Source: Limnohabitans sp. Rim28
Lineage (GTDB): Bacteria > Pseudomonadota > Gammaproteobacteria > Burkholderiales > Burkholderiaceae_C
DNA length: 64,000 bases
NCBI RefSeq assembly: GCF_000293865.2
Contig: NZ_ALKN02000010.1
Coordinates: forward strand, 1 to 64,000
Reading direction: 5' to 3'
The position numbers and the translations under genes were made by a program. The notes beneath the pieces are model-generated. The model had not been told where the DNA came from and ran no database searches. It saw only the letters and a list, made by a program, of their open reading frames with translations. Shown here piece after piece: positions 18,354-26,515 of this stretch; position 1 is the stretch's first letter, and each line of letters opens with the position of its first letter.

Positions 18354-19171
18354 CCTTTAAAACTTTCACCCGTCGCGCCTTGGTGTGTGCGGTTTTGGCC
18401 ACCACCTCGGTCGCCTCGGTGTGGGCGCAGGCCCCATCGATCGTGATGTCGTCCACCACCTCGACCGAGCAATCGGGCTTGTTTGCACACTTGCTGCCAG
18501 CGTTCAAAAAAGCCAGCGGGCTGGATGTGAAAGTGGTGGCCTTGGGCACCGGTCAGGCGCTGGACATGGCGCGGCGCGGTGATGCCGATGTGGTGTTTGT
18601 GCACGACCAAGCGGCCGAAGAAAAGTTTGTGGCCGATGGCTTTGGCCTCAAGCGACTGCCTGTGATGTACAACGACTTTGTGCTGATTGGCCCCAAGGCC
18701 GACCCGGCTGCCACCAAAGGCAAAGACATTGTGGCGGCCTTGGCCAAATTGTCGGCAAGCAACGCGGCCTTTGTGTCGCGGGGTGACAAGAGCGGCACGC
18801 ACGCGGCCGAGCTGCGCTTTTGGAAAACCGCCAACCTGGAGGCCGCCAAAGGCAAGGGATACCGTGAGTGCGGCTGCGGCATGGGCCCGGCTTTGAACAT
18901 CGCGGCGTCTTCTGGCGCCTATGTGCTGGCCGACCGTGCCACCTGGCTCAACTTCAAGAACCGCGCTGATCTGGCCATTTTGGTGGAGGGCGATAACCGC
19001 TTGTTCAACCAGTACGGCGTGATGGTGGTCAACCCTGCCAAACATGCGCACGTCAAACAAGCCGATGCACAGAAGTTTGTCGACTGGATCACCTCGGCCA
19101 CAGGGCAGGGCGTGATTGCCGATTACAAGATCGGCGGCGAGCAGCTGTTTTTCCCGAACGCGGGCAAGTGA
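18350..19171 (+). CDS. tupA: Tungstate-binding periplasmic protein
   Basis: The periplasmic binding component of a tungstate-specific ABC importer, 273 residues. A Sec signal peptide ends near SVWAQ (residue 25). The motif SSTTSTEQSGLF near residue 34 is the conserved TTTS-type oxyanion pocket of TupA, and SRGDKSGTHAAELRFW is the second ligand-binding loop of the family. TupA proteins prefer tungstate strongly over molybdate, so this locus marks real tungsten use. It is the last gene of tupBCA, convergent with the GAF regulator 18 nt away. Confidence 0.92.
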   Translation: MTFKTFTRRALVCAVLATTSVASVWAQAPSIVMSSTTSTEQSGLFAHLLPAFKKASGLDVKVVALGTGQALDMARRGDADVVFVHDQAAEEKFVADGFGLKRLPVMYNDFVLIGPKADPAATKGKDIVAALAKLSASNAAFVSRGDKSGTHAAELRFWKTANLEAAKGKGYRECGCGMGPALNIAASSGAYVLADRATWLNFKNRADLAILVEGDNRLFNQYGVMVVNPAKHAHVKQADAQKFVDWITSATGQGVIADYKIGGEQLFFPNAGK

Positions 19172-19189
19172 GTCGAGGCATGGTGTGGA

Positions 19190-20320
19190 TCAACTTTTGG
19201 GCATCACGAGCTTGCGGTAGACCGTGGCACGGCTGATGCCCAAAGTGCGCGCCGCTTCGGCCACGTTGCCACGAGCCTGGTTGACCGCCTCGCGGATCAT
19301 GTCGGTTTGCACATCCTTCAGCGGTTTGGGCGCGATGTCTGGGGTCGGCCTTGGCGTTGTCGGATGAGTTGCCAAAGGACCTGCTTGCAAAGCCTGGGTC
19401 TGCAGGCGCAGGCCTGACCAGAGCGGCAGTTCCTGCGTTGGGCCCCGGCGGTTGGCCGCATCGAACAGGCTTTCCCAAGACGATGCAAACACTTCGCTGG
19501 CGTGCAGCGTTTGGCCTGGTGTGGCGGGTGACAGGGACAGCATTTGCCGTGCGGTCGGATTGGCCCCCACGATGTGCCCATCGCTGTCCAGCGTGAGCAA
19601 GCCGTCGCTGTCGTCGCCGGGCTGGTTACCGGGCCAGTTCAGGCGCAGCACCAAGGCATGGGCGGTGGACAGCAGCCAGCTGTTTTCGATGCTGCGGGCT
19701 GAGCGTCGCACCAGGTGTTTCAAAGCGGGGCGCTCGGTGGTCTCGATGCCCGTGAGGTCGAGCATGCCAGCGCACAAACCATCCGGCCCAAACACGGGGG
19801 CCCCGGCGCAGCTGTAAATACCGGTGTCTTGGAAAAAATGCTCGCCCCGGTGCAGCCAAACAGGCTGTAACTCGCTCAAGGCGGCGCTGATGGCGGTGGT
19901 GCCCACGGCTTTTTCAGACAGGTCTACCCCCACACGGGCGATCACGTCAGCGCGGCGGTCTTGTCGGTCCACCTGGCCGTGCACGTCCACCACGATGCCC
20001 TGGGCATTGGTCAAGATGGCGAAGTAACGGATGTCAGCAATGGCGCGCGCCAGTTCCACCAGCACAGGTTGGGCCGCCTGCACCAGAGGGCGACTGGCTT
20101 CTTGCACCCGGCGCATTTGTTGCGCGGACACGGCATCAAAGCCAACCGCTTGGTGGGGTTGCAAGCCCATGGCGAGGCAGCGTTGCCAAGACTGCGCGAT
20201 CCCGGCAGACACACCGGCGCCCCATCCGGCGGGTGAGTGGCGCTTGTTGCCCTGAAAAACCAGTTCACGGGCTTGAGCAATGCGCGCTAGGCGGTCGCTG
20301 CTGGGGGCAATCGTTGGCAT
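19190..20320 (-). CDS. GAF/PAS-like regulator with Fis-type HTH, lacking an AAA+ domain
   Basis: A 376-residue regulator related to the AcoR/DhaR group. The N-terminus (about 1-70) has the ARELVFQGN and SWQRCLAMGL motifs typical of that group. A GAF domain spans about 75-220 (VGVDLSEKAVGTTAISAAL; FFQDTGIYSCAGAPVFGPDG). A PAS-like segment lies near 235-300. A Fis-type helix-turn-helix ends the protein (AEAARTLGISRATVYRKL). The sigma-54-contacting AAA+ module that normally sits between GAF and HTH is absent, so it should work as an ordinary activator or repressor. It is divergent from the aldehyde oxidoreductase operon (153 nt apart), the likely target. An aldehyde or metabolite could be the GAF ligand. 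Confidence 0.85.
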   Translation of the reverse strand: MPTIAPSSDRLARIAQARELVFQGNKRHSPAGWGAGVSAGIAQSWQRCLAMGLQPHQAVGFDAVSAQQMRRVQEASRPLVQAAQPVLVELARAIADIRYFAILTNAQGIVVDVHGQVDRQDRRADVIARVGVDLSEKAVGTTAISAALSELQPVWLHRGEHFFQDTGIYSCAGAPVFGPDGLCAGMLDLTGIETTERPALKHLVRRSARSIENSWLLSTAHALVLRLNWPGNQPGDDSDGLLTLDSDGHIVGANPTARQMLSLSPATPGQTLHASEVFASSWESLFDAANRRGPTQELPLWSGLRLQTQALQAGPLATHPTTPRPTPDIAPKPLKDVQTDMIREAVNQARGNVAEAARTLGISRATVYRKLVMPKS

Positions 20321-20355
20321 GTCAGATGTGTATCAAGCTGAGAATTTTTGCGTCG

Positions 20356-20374
20356 ACCCTGATGAACCTAGGGT
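20356..20374. promoter_or_regulatory. Inverted repeat in the regulator/aor divergent region
   Basis: ACCCT-N9-AGGGT at 20356-20374, with an overlapping AACC-TAG-GGTT at 20365-20375, lies midway in the AT-rich 153-nt gap between the GAF regulator gene and the aor operon. It is a candidate operator; there is no other support. Confidence 0.35.
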
Positions 20375-20473
20375 TAATCCGAATCGATTGGTGGTTTTTA
20401 GCGCCAACAATGGCTATGCATTTTGATTCATAAGCGCGGGCTTGAAAAGTCCGACACCTCACAGGAGATACAC

Positions 20474-20950
20474 ATGCAGAAAGTCCTGCACATCAATCCG
20501 GACAAATGTACCGGCTGCTTGCAGTGCGAAATGGCCTGTTCCTTCGAGAACTACGGCACATACGCCACCTCCAAATCGCGCATCAAGGTGTTTGACTTCC
20601 ACCACACCGGCAAAAAAGTGCCCTACACCTGCACCCAGTGCGACGAAGCCTGGTGCCTGCATGCCTGCCCTGTGGAGGCCATCACGGTCGACAAAGCCAC
20701 AGGCGCCAAAGTGGTCAACGAATCCACCTGCGTGGGCTGCAAGGTTTGCACCATCGCTTGCCCCTTCGGCACCATCAACTATGTGCAGGAAACCGGCAAG
20801 GTGCAAAAGTGCGACCTGTGCGGCGGTGACCCGGCTTGCGCCGACGCTTGCCCAACGGGCGCCATCACATTCGTGGATGCCAACTGGACTGGCATCGACA
20901 AGATGAAGCAGTGGGCTGACAAGTTGGGCAATCAGCCCTCGGCCTCTTAA
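20474..20950 (+). CDS. aorA: 4Fe-4S ferredoxin-type subunit of aldehyde oxidoreductase
   Basis: An electron-transfer subunit of 158 residues with four Cys clusters: CTGCLQCEMAC, CTQCDEAWCLHAC, CVGCKVCTIAC and CDLCGGDPACADAC. These are enough for four [4Fe-4S] centres. The layout matches polyferredoxin subunits of tungsten aldehyde oxidoreductases such as the AorA subunit described in Aromatoleum. The ATG at 20474 follows AGGAGA, so the upstream in-frame extension is rejected. It lies 23 nt before the W subunit, in one operon. It would pass electrons between the tungsten cofactor and the FAD subunit. Confidence 0.87.
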   Translation: MQKVLHINPDKCTGCLQCEMACSFENYGTYATSKSRIKVFDFHHTGKKVPYTCTQCDEAWCLHACPVEAITVDKATGAKVVNESTCVGCKVCTIACPFGTINYVQETGKVQKCDLCGGDPACADACPTGAITFVDANWTGIDKMKQWADKLGNQPSAS

Positions 20951-20973
20951 ATCCCCCCACAAGGAGCATCAAC

Positions 20974-22821
20974 ATGTCTTGGGCTGGAAAAATTCTCCGC
21001 GTCAACCTCACGGCTGGCACCGTCAAATCCGAACCGCTGAACATGGAGTGGGCCAAAGCCTACCTCGGCTCACGCGGTCTGGGCAGCAAATACCTGATCA
21101 GCGAGATCGACCCCAAAGTCGACCCGCTTTCAGCTGACAACAAAATCGTCTGGGCCACAGGCCCGCTGACCGGCACCATGGCCTCCACCGGTGGCCGCTA
21201 CACCGTCATCACCAAGAGCCCGCTCACTGGCGCGATCGCTTGCTCCAACTCGGGTGGCTATTGGGGCGCTGAGCTCAAAATGGCCGGTTGGGACATGGTC
21301 ATTTTTGAAGGCGCATCGGCCAAACCGGTCTACCTGCACATCAACGATGACGAAGCCGAGTTGCGCGATGCAAGCCACCTCTGGGGCCAAAGCGTCTGGA
21401 AGACCGAGGAAATCCTCAAGTCCAGCTTGCAAGACCCCTTGCTGCGCGTTTGCAGCATCGGCAAGGCCGGTGAAAACGGCGTGCTCTACGCCGCGGTGGT
21501 GAACGACCTGCACCGTGCGGCTGGCCGCTCGGGCGTGGGCACCGTCATGGGCAGCAAGAACCTGAAAGCCATCGCGGTGCGTGGCACCAAAGGCGTGGGC
21601 AACATGAAAGACCCCAAGGCGTTCATGGCTGCGGCCAAGGCCGCCAAAAAGGTGCTGGCTGACAACGCGGTCACGGGCCAGGGCCTGCCCGCTTACGGCA
21701 CCCAGGTGCTGATGAACGTGATCAACGAAGTGGGCGGTTTGCCCACACGCAACCACCGCGACGTGCAGTTTGAAAGCGCCAAAGACATCTCGGCCGAAGC
21801 CATGGTCACGCCCCGCGAGACCGATGGCAAAAAGCACCTGGTGACCAACCAAGCTTGCTTTGGTTGCACCATCGCTTGCGGCCGCATCAGCAAGATGGAC
21901 GAAGGCCACTTCTCGGTCAAGAACAAGCCTGAGTACTGGGGCGCCAACGGCGGCCTGGAATACGAAGCGGCTTGGGCGCTGGGCGCAGCCAACGGCGTGA
22001 AAGACCTGGAAGCCCTGCAGTACGCCAACATGATCTGCAACGAAGAAGGCTTCGACCCGATCAGCTTCGGTGCCACCATCGGTGCCGTGATGGAGCTCTA
22101 TGAAATGGGTGTGCTGACCAAAGAGCAAATCGGTGTGGAAGCACCGTTTGGCTCGGCCGAAGCGCTGTGCGAGTTTGTCGACATGACCGCCAAGGGCATC
22201 GGTTTTGGCAAAGAAATTGGCATGGGCTCCAAGCGCCTGACCGCCAAATACGGCCACCCCGACCTGTCCATGAGCGTCAAGGGCCAAGAGTTCCCAGCCT
22301 ATGACGGTCGTGTGATCCAAGGCATTGGCCTGGCTTACGCCACGTCCAACCGTGGTGCTTGCCACCTGCGCGGCTACACCATCGCTTCTGAAGTGCTGGG
22401 CATTCCGGTCAAGACCGAGCCCACCGAGCACGAAGGCAAGCCTGAATTGGTCAAGGCCTTCCAAGACGCGACAGCCGCTTTTGACTCGGCCGGCATTTGC
22501 GTCTTCACCAGCTTTGCCTGGACCTTGGCTGACGTGGCCCCTCAGGTGCAAGCCGCTTGCGGCGAAGAGTTCACCATGGAACACTTGAACCACATTGGCG
22601 AGCGCATCTGGAACATGGAGCGCGACTTCAACAACGCCGCTGGCTTCACCAAGGCCGACGACAACCTGCCCAAGCGCCTGATGACCGAAGCCGCCAAAAC
22701 CGGCCCCGGCAAAGGCATGGTCAGCAAGTTGGACGACATGCTGCCCAAGTACTACGACGCCCGCGGCTGGGATGGCGAAGGCCGTCCGACATCGGCCACC
22801 CGGGAACGTCTGGGTTTGTGA
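20974..22821 (+). CDS. aorB: Tungsten-containing aldehyde:ferredoxin oxidoreductase, large subunit
   Basis: The catalytic subunit, 615 residues, which oxidises aldehydes to carboxylic acids using a tungsten bis-pterin cofactor and a [4Fe-4S] cluster. Cluster ligands are Cys295, Cys298 and Cys302 (CFGCTIACG) and Cys509 (AGICVFTSFAW). The N-terminal pterin-binding domain has WATGPLTGTMASTGGRYTVI, and a second pterin motif lies in AAGRSGVGTVMGSKNLKAIA. A strong AAGGAG site precedes the ATG. The tungstate transporter 1.8 kb away supports tungsten over molybdenum. The aldehyde substrate is not evident; family members act on acetaldehyde, benzaldehyde and phenylacetaldehyde. Confidence 0.93.
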   Translation: MSWAGKILRVNLTAGTVKSEPLNMEWAKAYLGSRGLGSKYLISEIDPKVDPLSADNKIVWATGPLTGTMASTGGRYTVITKSPLTGAIACSNSGGYWGAELKMAGWDMVIFEGASAKPVYLHINDDEAELRDASHLWGQSVWKTEEILKSSLQDPLLRVCSIGKAGENGVLYAAVVNDLHRAAGRSGVGTVMGSKNLKAIAVRGTKGVGNMKDPKAFMAAAKAAKKVLADNAVTGQGLPAYGTQVLMNVINEVGGLPTRNHRDVQFESAKDISAEAMVTPRETDGKKHLVTNQACFGCTIACGRISKMDEGHFSVKNKPEYWGANGGLEYEAAWALGAANGVKDLEALQYANMICNEEGFDPISFGATIGAVMELYEMGVLTKEQIGVEAPFGSAEALCEFVDMTAKGIGFGKEIGMGSKRLTAKYGHPDLSMSVKGQEFPAYDGRVIQGIGLAYATSNRGACHLRGYTIASEVLGIPVKTEPTEHEGKPELVKAFQDATAAFDSAGICVFTSFAWTLADVAPQVQAACGEEFTMEHLNHIGERIWNMERDFNNAAGFTKADDNLPKRLMTEAAKTGPGKGMVSKLDDMLPKYYDARGWDGEGRPTSATRERLGL

Positions 22822-22828
22822 GTTTGCC

Positions 22829-22910
22829 CCTGTAGGAGCGAGCGCCTGCTCGTGAAGCCTTCACCGTAGGGGTGCGCTTCTACAGGAATTCAAGCGGCCT
22901 GCGGGCCGCT
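22829..22910. repeat. REP-like palindromic element inside the aor operon
   Basis: CCTGTAGGAGCGAGCGCCTG at 22829-22848 resembles the conserved head of Pseudomonas-type REP elements. Its first seven bases reappear inverted at 22880-22886 (CTACAGG). A perfect hairpin follows (AGCGGCC, TGCG loop, GGCCGCT, 22893-22910). The element sits between the W subunit and the FAD subunit and could lower expression of the downstream genes. I see no second copy in the window. Confidence 0.6.
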
Positions 22911-22932
22911 ACCTGTTTCTGGAGTCCGATTC

Positions 22933-24273
22933 ATGACCCACCACGTCATCTTGGGCGCAGGCCCTGCCGGTGTCATCGCCGCTGAGACCCTGCGCAAACA
23001 CGCCCCCGCCGACACCATCACCTTGGTGGGTGACGAGCCTGATGCGCCGTATTCGCGCATGGCCATCCCTTACCTGTTGATTGGCAACATCGACGAGCGT
23101 GGTACATACCTGCGCAAGAGCGCTTCACACTTCGATGAGTTGTGCATTACCCAGGTCAAGGCCAAAGTCATCCGTGTGGACGCCGCGGGCAAAACCGTGC
23201 ATTTGGACAACGGTCAGTCGCTGGCGTTTGACAAGTTGTTGATCGCCACCGGCTCGCACCCCGTGCGGCCACCGATTGCGGGCATGGACTTGCCTGGCGT
23301 GCACCCGTGCTGGACGCTGGAAGACGCCCGCGCCATCCAGGCGCTGGCCAAGCCGGGTGCCCGTGTCTTGCAAATGGGCGCTGGCTTCATTGGCTGCATC
23401 ATCATGGAAGCCTTGGCGGCACGCGGCGTCAAGCTCAGCGTGGTGGAGATGGGCGACCGCATGGTGCCCCGCATGATGGGCCCCGTGGCGGGCGGCATGA
23501 TCCGCGACTGGTGCGAAGCCAAAGGCGTGCAGGTGTTCACCGGCACCAAGGTCGAAGCCATCGGCCGTGGCGCAGAAAAAGGCTTGCTCGGCAAATTGGC
23601 CGCAGCGGTGGGCTTGGCCTCTGACGAGACTGGCGGTCCGCTGCAGGTGCGTTTGTCCAATGGCCAAACCGTCGAGGCCGATCTGGTCATCAGTGCTACG
23701 GGCGTGCGCCCAGCGATTGGCTTTTTGAAGGACAGCGGCATCACCTGCCTGCAAGGCGTGTTGACCGACGAGCACCTGCAAAGCAATGTGCCCGGCATTT
23801 ATGCGGCAGGCGACTGTGCTGAAGCTTTTGACATGGTCAGCGGCAAAACCATTGTGAGCGCCATCCAGCCCAACGCCGCTGAACAGGCCCGCGTGGCCGC
23901 GCTCAACATGCTGGGCCAAAAGGCTGTCCTCAAGGGCGTCACACAAATCAACGTGCTCGACACCTTGGGTTTGATCTCCACCAGTTTTGGCAACTGGGAA
24001 GGCGTGGCCGGAGGCCAGTCGGCCGTGTTGACCGACAAGGCGGCGGGTCGTCACCTGAGTCTGCAATTCAAAGACGATGTGATGGTCGGCTGCAACAGCG
24101 TGGGCTGGACCGAGCATGTGGGTGTGATGCGCGGCCTGGTCGAAGGCCAGGTGCATCTGGGCGACTGGAAAGACCGCCTGATGCACGACCCGACCAAGCT
24201 GGTGGACGCCTACCTCGATTGCGCACAGGGTCAAGGCCGATGGAGCGGTGCCCAAGACGCACGCCGCCGATGA
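22933..24273 (+). CDS. aorC: NAD(P)/FAD-dependent oxidoreductase subunit of the aldehyde oxidoreductase
   Basis: A 446-residue flavoprotein of the pyridine-nucleotide-disulfide reductase fold. FAD binds at the N-terminus (ILGAGPAGVIAAETLR, residues 5-20). The NAD(P)H-binding fold is in the middle (VLQMGAGFIGCIIMEALAAR, near 145). The second FAD motif is GIYAAGDCAEAFD near 290. It would couple the ferredoxin subunit to NAD+, as AorC does in the described three-subunit enzyme. It lies 111 nt after the W subunit, separated by the REP-like hairpins, and 15 nt before the MoaD-like gene. Confidence 0.87.
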   Translation: MTHHVILGAGPAGVIAAETLRKHAPADTITLVGDEPDAPYSRMAIPYLLIGNIDERGTYLRKSASHFDELCITQVKAKVIRVDAAGKTVHLDNGQSLAFDKLLIATGSHPVRPPIAGMDLPGVHPCWTLEDARAIQALAKPGARVLQMGAGFIGCIIMEALAARGVKLSVVEMGDRMVPRMMGPVAGGMIRDWCEAKGVQVFTGTKVEAIGRGAEKGLLGKLAAAVGLASDETGGPLQVRLSNGQTVEADLVISATGVRPAIGFLKDSGITCLQGVLTDEHLQSNVPGIYAAGDCAEAFDMVSGKTIVSAIQPNAAEQARVAALNMLGQKAVLKGVTQINVLDTLGLISTSFGNWEGVAGGQSAVLTDKAAGRHLSLQFKDDVMVGCNSVGWTEHVGVMRGLVEGQVHLGDWKDRLMHDPTKLVDAYLDCAQGQGRWSGAQDARRR

Positions 24274-24288
24274 AGTGACAATCTGCGC

Positions 24289-24543
24289 ATGAACATCACT
24301 TTCAAACTGTTTGCAACGCTGACCGATTACTTGCCCCCTGAAGCCCGGCGCAGCAACCAGGTGACGCTGGATGTGGCGCAGGACGCCAGCATCAGCCAAA
24401 TCATCGAGCCCTTTGGCATGCCGCCCAAGCTGGTGCACTTGGTGCTGGTGAATGGCAAATACATCCAACCCGAAGACCGGGGCACCACCACCTTGGTCGA
24501 AGGCGATGTGTTGGCCATCTGGCCCCCCGTGGCTGGCGGCTGA
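24289..24543 (+). CDS. MoaD/ThiS family sulfur carrier protein
   Basis: An 84-residue beta-grasp protein ending in Gly-Gly (WPPVAGG), the tail that is adenylated and thiocarboxylated in MoaD and ThiS. Sequence features are FKLFATLTDYLPPEARR at the start and LVEGDVLAIWPPVAGG at the end. In this place it probably supplies sulfur to the tungsten pterin cofactor of the adjacent oxidoreductase; similar proteins are encoded in other aor operons. No dedicated MoeB/ThiF or MoaE gene is nearby, so it must share the general machinery. Confidence 0.87.
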   Translation: MNITFKLFATLTDYLPPEARRSNQVTLDVAQDASISQIIEPFGMPPKLVHLVLVNGKYIQPEDRGTTTLVEGDVLAIWPPVAGG

Positions 24544-24551
24544 GGCGGTCC

Positions 24552-24851
24552 ATGCTTTCGAGCTACGACGAGCAATTTGTTCGCGACATGGGGTGCACAG
24601 AGGCCGAGTGGCTGGGGTGGTTGCCAGTTGCCATGGGCCAATGCTCTTGGCAGCGCTCAGGCAACACCATGGTGGCCATCATCGGACAAGGTCAATTGAA
24701 TGTGCAATGGCAAGTCATGCCGCCGCGCGTGATTGCGCTCCTGCGCATGCCGGTGCTTCGGGTGAATTTTGATTTTCAGGGCGTGAACGCCGGCGAGCGT
24801 CACGCCTTCATGCGACCTTTTGATCTGTGCATGCAGCGTGGCGGCGGTTAA
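24552..24851 (+). CDS. Unrecognised 99-residue protein in the aor operon
   Basis: I do not recognise this protein. It has 99 residues, no signal peptide and no transmembrane segment. It is Trp- and Met-rich early (EAEWLGWLPVAMGQCSWQR), then has alternating beta-like stretches (TMVAIIGQGQLNVQWQVMPP, RVNFDFQGV). It contains two Cys and ends in Gly-Gly-Gly, directly after a gene whose product also ends in Gly-Gly. The gene lies 8 nt after the MoaD-like gene and 3 nt before the monooxygenase, so it is in the operon. A role in cofactor insertion or enzyme maturation is a guess from context only. Confidence 0.75.
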   Translation: MLSSYDEQFVRDMGCTEAEWLGWLPVAMGQCSWQRSGNTMVAIIGQGQLNVQWQVMPPRVIALLRMPVLRVNFDFQGVNAGERHAFMRPFDLCMQRGGG

Positions 24852-24854
24852 ACC

Positions 24855-26501
24855 ATGCTGACGGTCGATGTGCTGATCGCAGGCGGTGGGCCTTTTGGCT
24901 TGATGCTGGCCATTGAGCTGGGGCGCCGTGGGGTACGGACTTTGTTGGTCGATCCCAAACCGGGCACGGCTTTCAACCCCCAGGCCAACGCCACGCAGGC
25001 GCGCACCATGGAGCATTTTCGGCGTTTGGGCTTTGCTAATGAGATCCGGGCGCAGGGCTTGCCTGCCGATCACCCGACGGACATCGCTTACTTCACCCGT
25101 TTCACAGGCCACGAATTGGCGCGCTTGCCCTTGCCTACAGCTGCGCAAGCGACCCAGGCCATCAAGACGATGCAAGGCTCGTGGAGCGCTGCCGAACTGC
25201 CGCACCGTGTATCACAAAAATTTGTTGAAAAAACCTTGCTTCGACATGCCCAAGCTTGTACCGCGAACGATTTGCGCTACAGCTGGACGCTCACCCACTT
25301 TGCGCAGGATGAAGCCGGTGTCGATGCCTGGATCAGCCCGGTCGACGGGGATGCAGCTGTCCAGGTGCGTGCGCGCTATCTGGTGGGGGCCGATGGTGCG
25401 CGCAGCCCGGTTCGTCACCAGTTGGGCATCGCTTGGGGTGGCAGCACCGGGGCCAAACGCGGGTTCATGGGAGGCAAGATGTTTGCCGTGTATTTGCGCG
25501 CCCCCAACTTTGACCAACTTTTTGAACACAGCAAAGCCTGGATGTATGTGACGGTGAACGCGCAGCGCCGCGCCTTCATGGCCACCGTGGATGGTGCGGG
25601 TGAGTTCGCTTTCCATGCGGCGGTGCACGAGGACGAAGATGCCGACGCCTGGACCGCCGTGGACGCTCAGCGCATCTTCAACCAAGCCATGGGCTGCGAT
25701 GTACCGATTGAGGTTTTGTCGGTGGGCACCTGGATGGCCGGGCATGCTTTGGTGGCCGAATCGTTTCAGCAAGGGCGCGTGTTCATTGGGGGCGACGCCG
25801 CGCACCTGTTCACGCCCACGGGCGGCCTGGGCTACAACACGGCCGTGGAGGATGCGGTCAACCTGGGCTGGAAGCTGGCCAGCGTGGTTCGGGGCATGGC
25901 GCCTGCGCGCTTGCTGGACAGTTATGCCCAGGAGCGCATGCCCTTGGCGCACCGCAACACCGCTTATGCACGCCAGTTTGCCGACTCGGTGGGCCTGTTT
26001 GCAGCCACCCCTGAGTTGGAAGAAGCATCAGAGCGGGGCGATCTCACACGTCAAATGGCGTCAAAACATCTGAACGGGCATGTGCGCCTGGAGTTCAATA
26101 TTCCCGGGGTGACGTTTGGCGGGCGCTACGACGGTTCTGCGATCGTGGTCGCCGATGGCAGCTTGCCGCCGCCCGATGCGGCCAACAGCTACCAGCCCAG
26201 TGCCAGCCCAGGGGGACGGCCACCGCACGCTTGGTTGGCCGATGGCCGCTCGCTCTATGACACGTTTCACACCGAGTGGACTTTGCTGCACTTGGCGCCC
26301 ACCAACACAAGCAGCACGGTGTTTGAGACTGCGGCCTTGAGTTTGGGCATTGACTTGAAGCGGGCCCACCACAGCGCCCCAGAATTGCTGGCTTTGTACG
26401 AGGCGCCGTGGGTGCTGATTCGCCCGGACCAAGTGGTCGCTTGGCGAGGGCAGGACGATCGGCAGGCCTTACAGGTTTTGCAGCAGGCGCTGGGGTGTTG
26501 A
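24855..26501 (+). CDS. FAD-dependent aromatic monooxygenase (PheA/TfdB/MhpA type)
   Basis: A 548-residue class A flavin hydroxylase. FAD binds at the N-terminus (IAGGGPFGLMLAIELGRRGV). The DG motif is LVGADGARSPVRHQLGI, near residue 180. The FAD-ribityl motif is FIGGDAAHLFTPTGGLGYNT, near 310. A thioredoxin-like C-terminal domain follows (about 430-548), as in phenol and 3-(3-hydroxyphenyl)propionate hydroxylases. It would hydroxylate a phenolic acid or phenol with NAD(P)H and O2. It starts 3 nt after the unknown gene, which links an oxygen-dependent hydroxylase to an oxygen-sensitive type of tungsten enzyme. Confidence 0.85.
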   Translation: MLTVDVLIAGGGPFGLMLAIELGRRGVRTLLVDPKPGTAFNPQANATQARTMEHFRRLGFANEIRAQGLPADHPTDIAYFTRFTGHELARLPLPTAAQATQAIKTMQGSWSAAELPHRVSQKFVEKTLLRHAQACTANDLRYSWTLTHFAQDEAGVDAWISPVDGDAAVQVRARYLVGADGARSPVRHQLGIAWGGSTGAKRGFMGGKMFAVYLRAPNFDQLFEHSKAWMYVTVNAQRRAFMATVDGAGEFAFHAAVHEDEDADAWTAVDAQRIFNQAMGCDVPIEVLSVGTWMAGHALVAESFQQGRVFIGGDAAHLFTPTGGLGYNTAVEDAVNLGWKLASVVRGMAPARLLDSYAQERMPLAHRNTAYARQFADSVGLFAATPELEEASERGDLTRQMASKHLNGHVRLEFNIPGVTFGGRYDGSAIVVADGSLPPPDAANSYQPSASPGGRPPHAWLADGRSLYDTFHTEWTLLHLAPTNTSSTVFETAALSLGIDLKRAHHSAPELLALYEAPWVLIRPDQVVAWRGQDDRQALQVLQQALGC

Positions 26502-26515
26502 GTTGTCCCGGTCGC

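Noticed and set aside
20321..20473. Sigma-54 promoter for the aor operon
   Set aside because: No GG-N10-GC -24/-12 pattern was found, and the adjacent regulator lacks the AAA+ domain needed to activate sigma-54.
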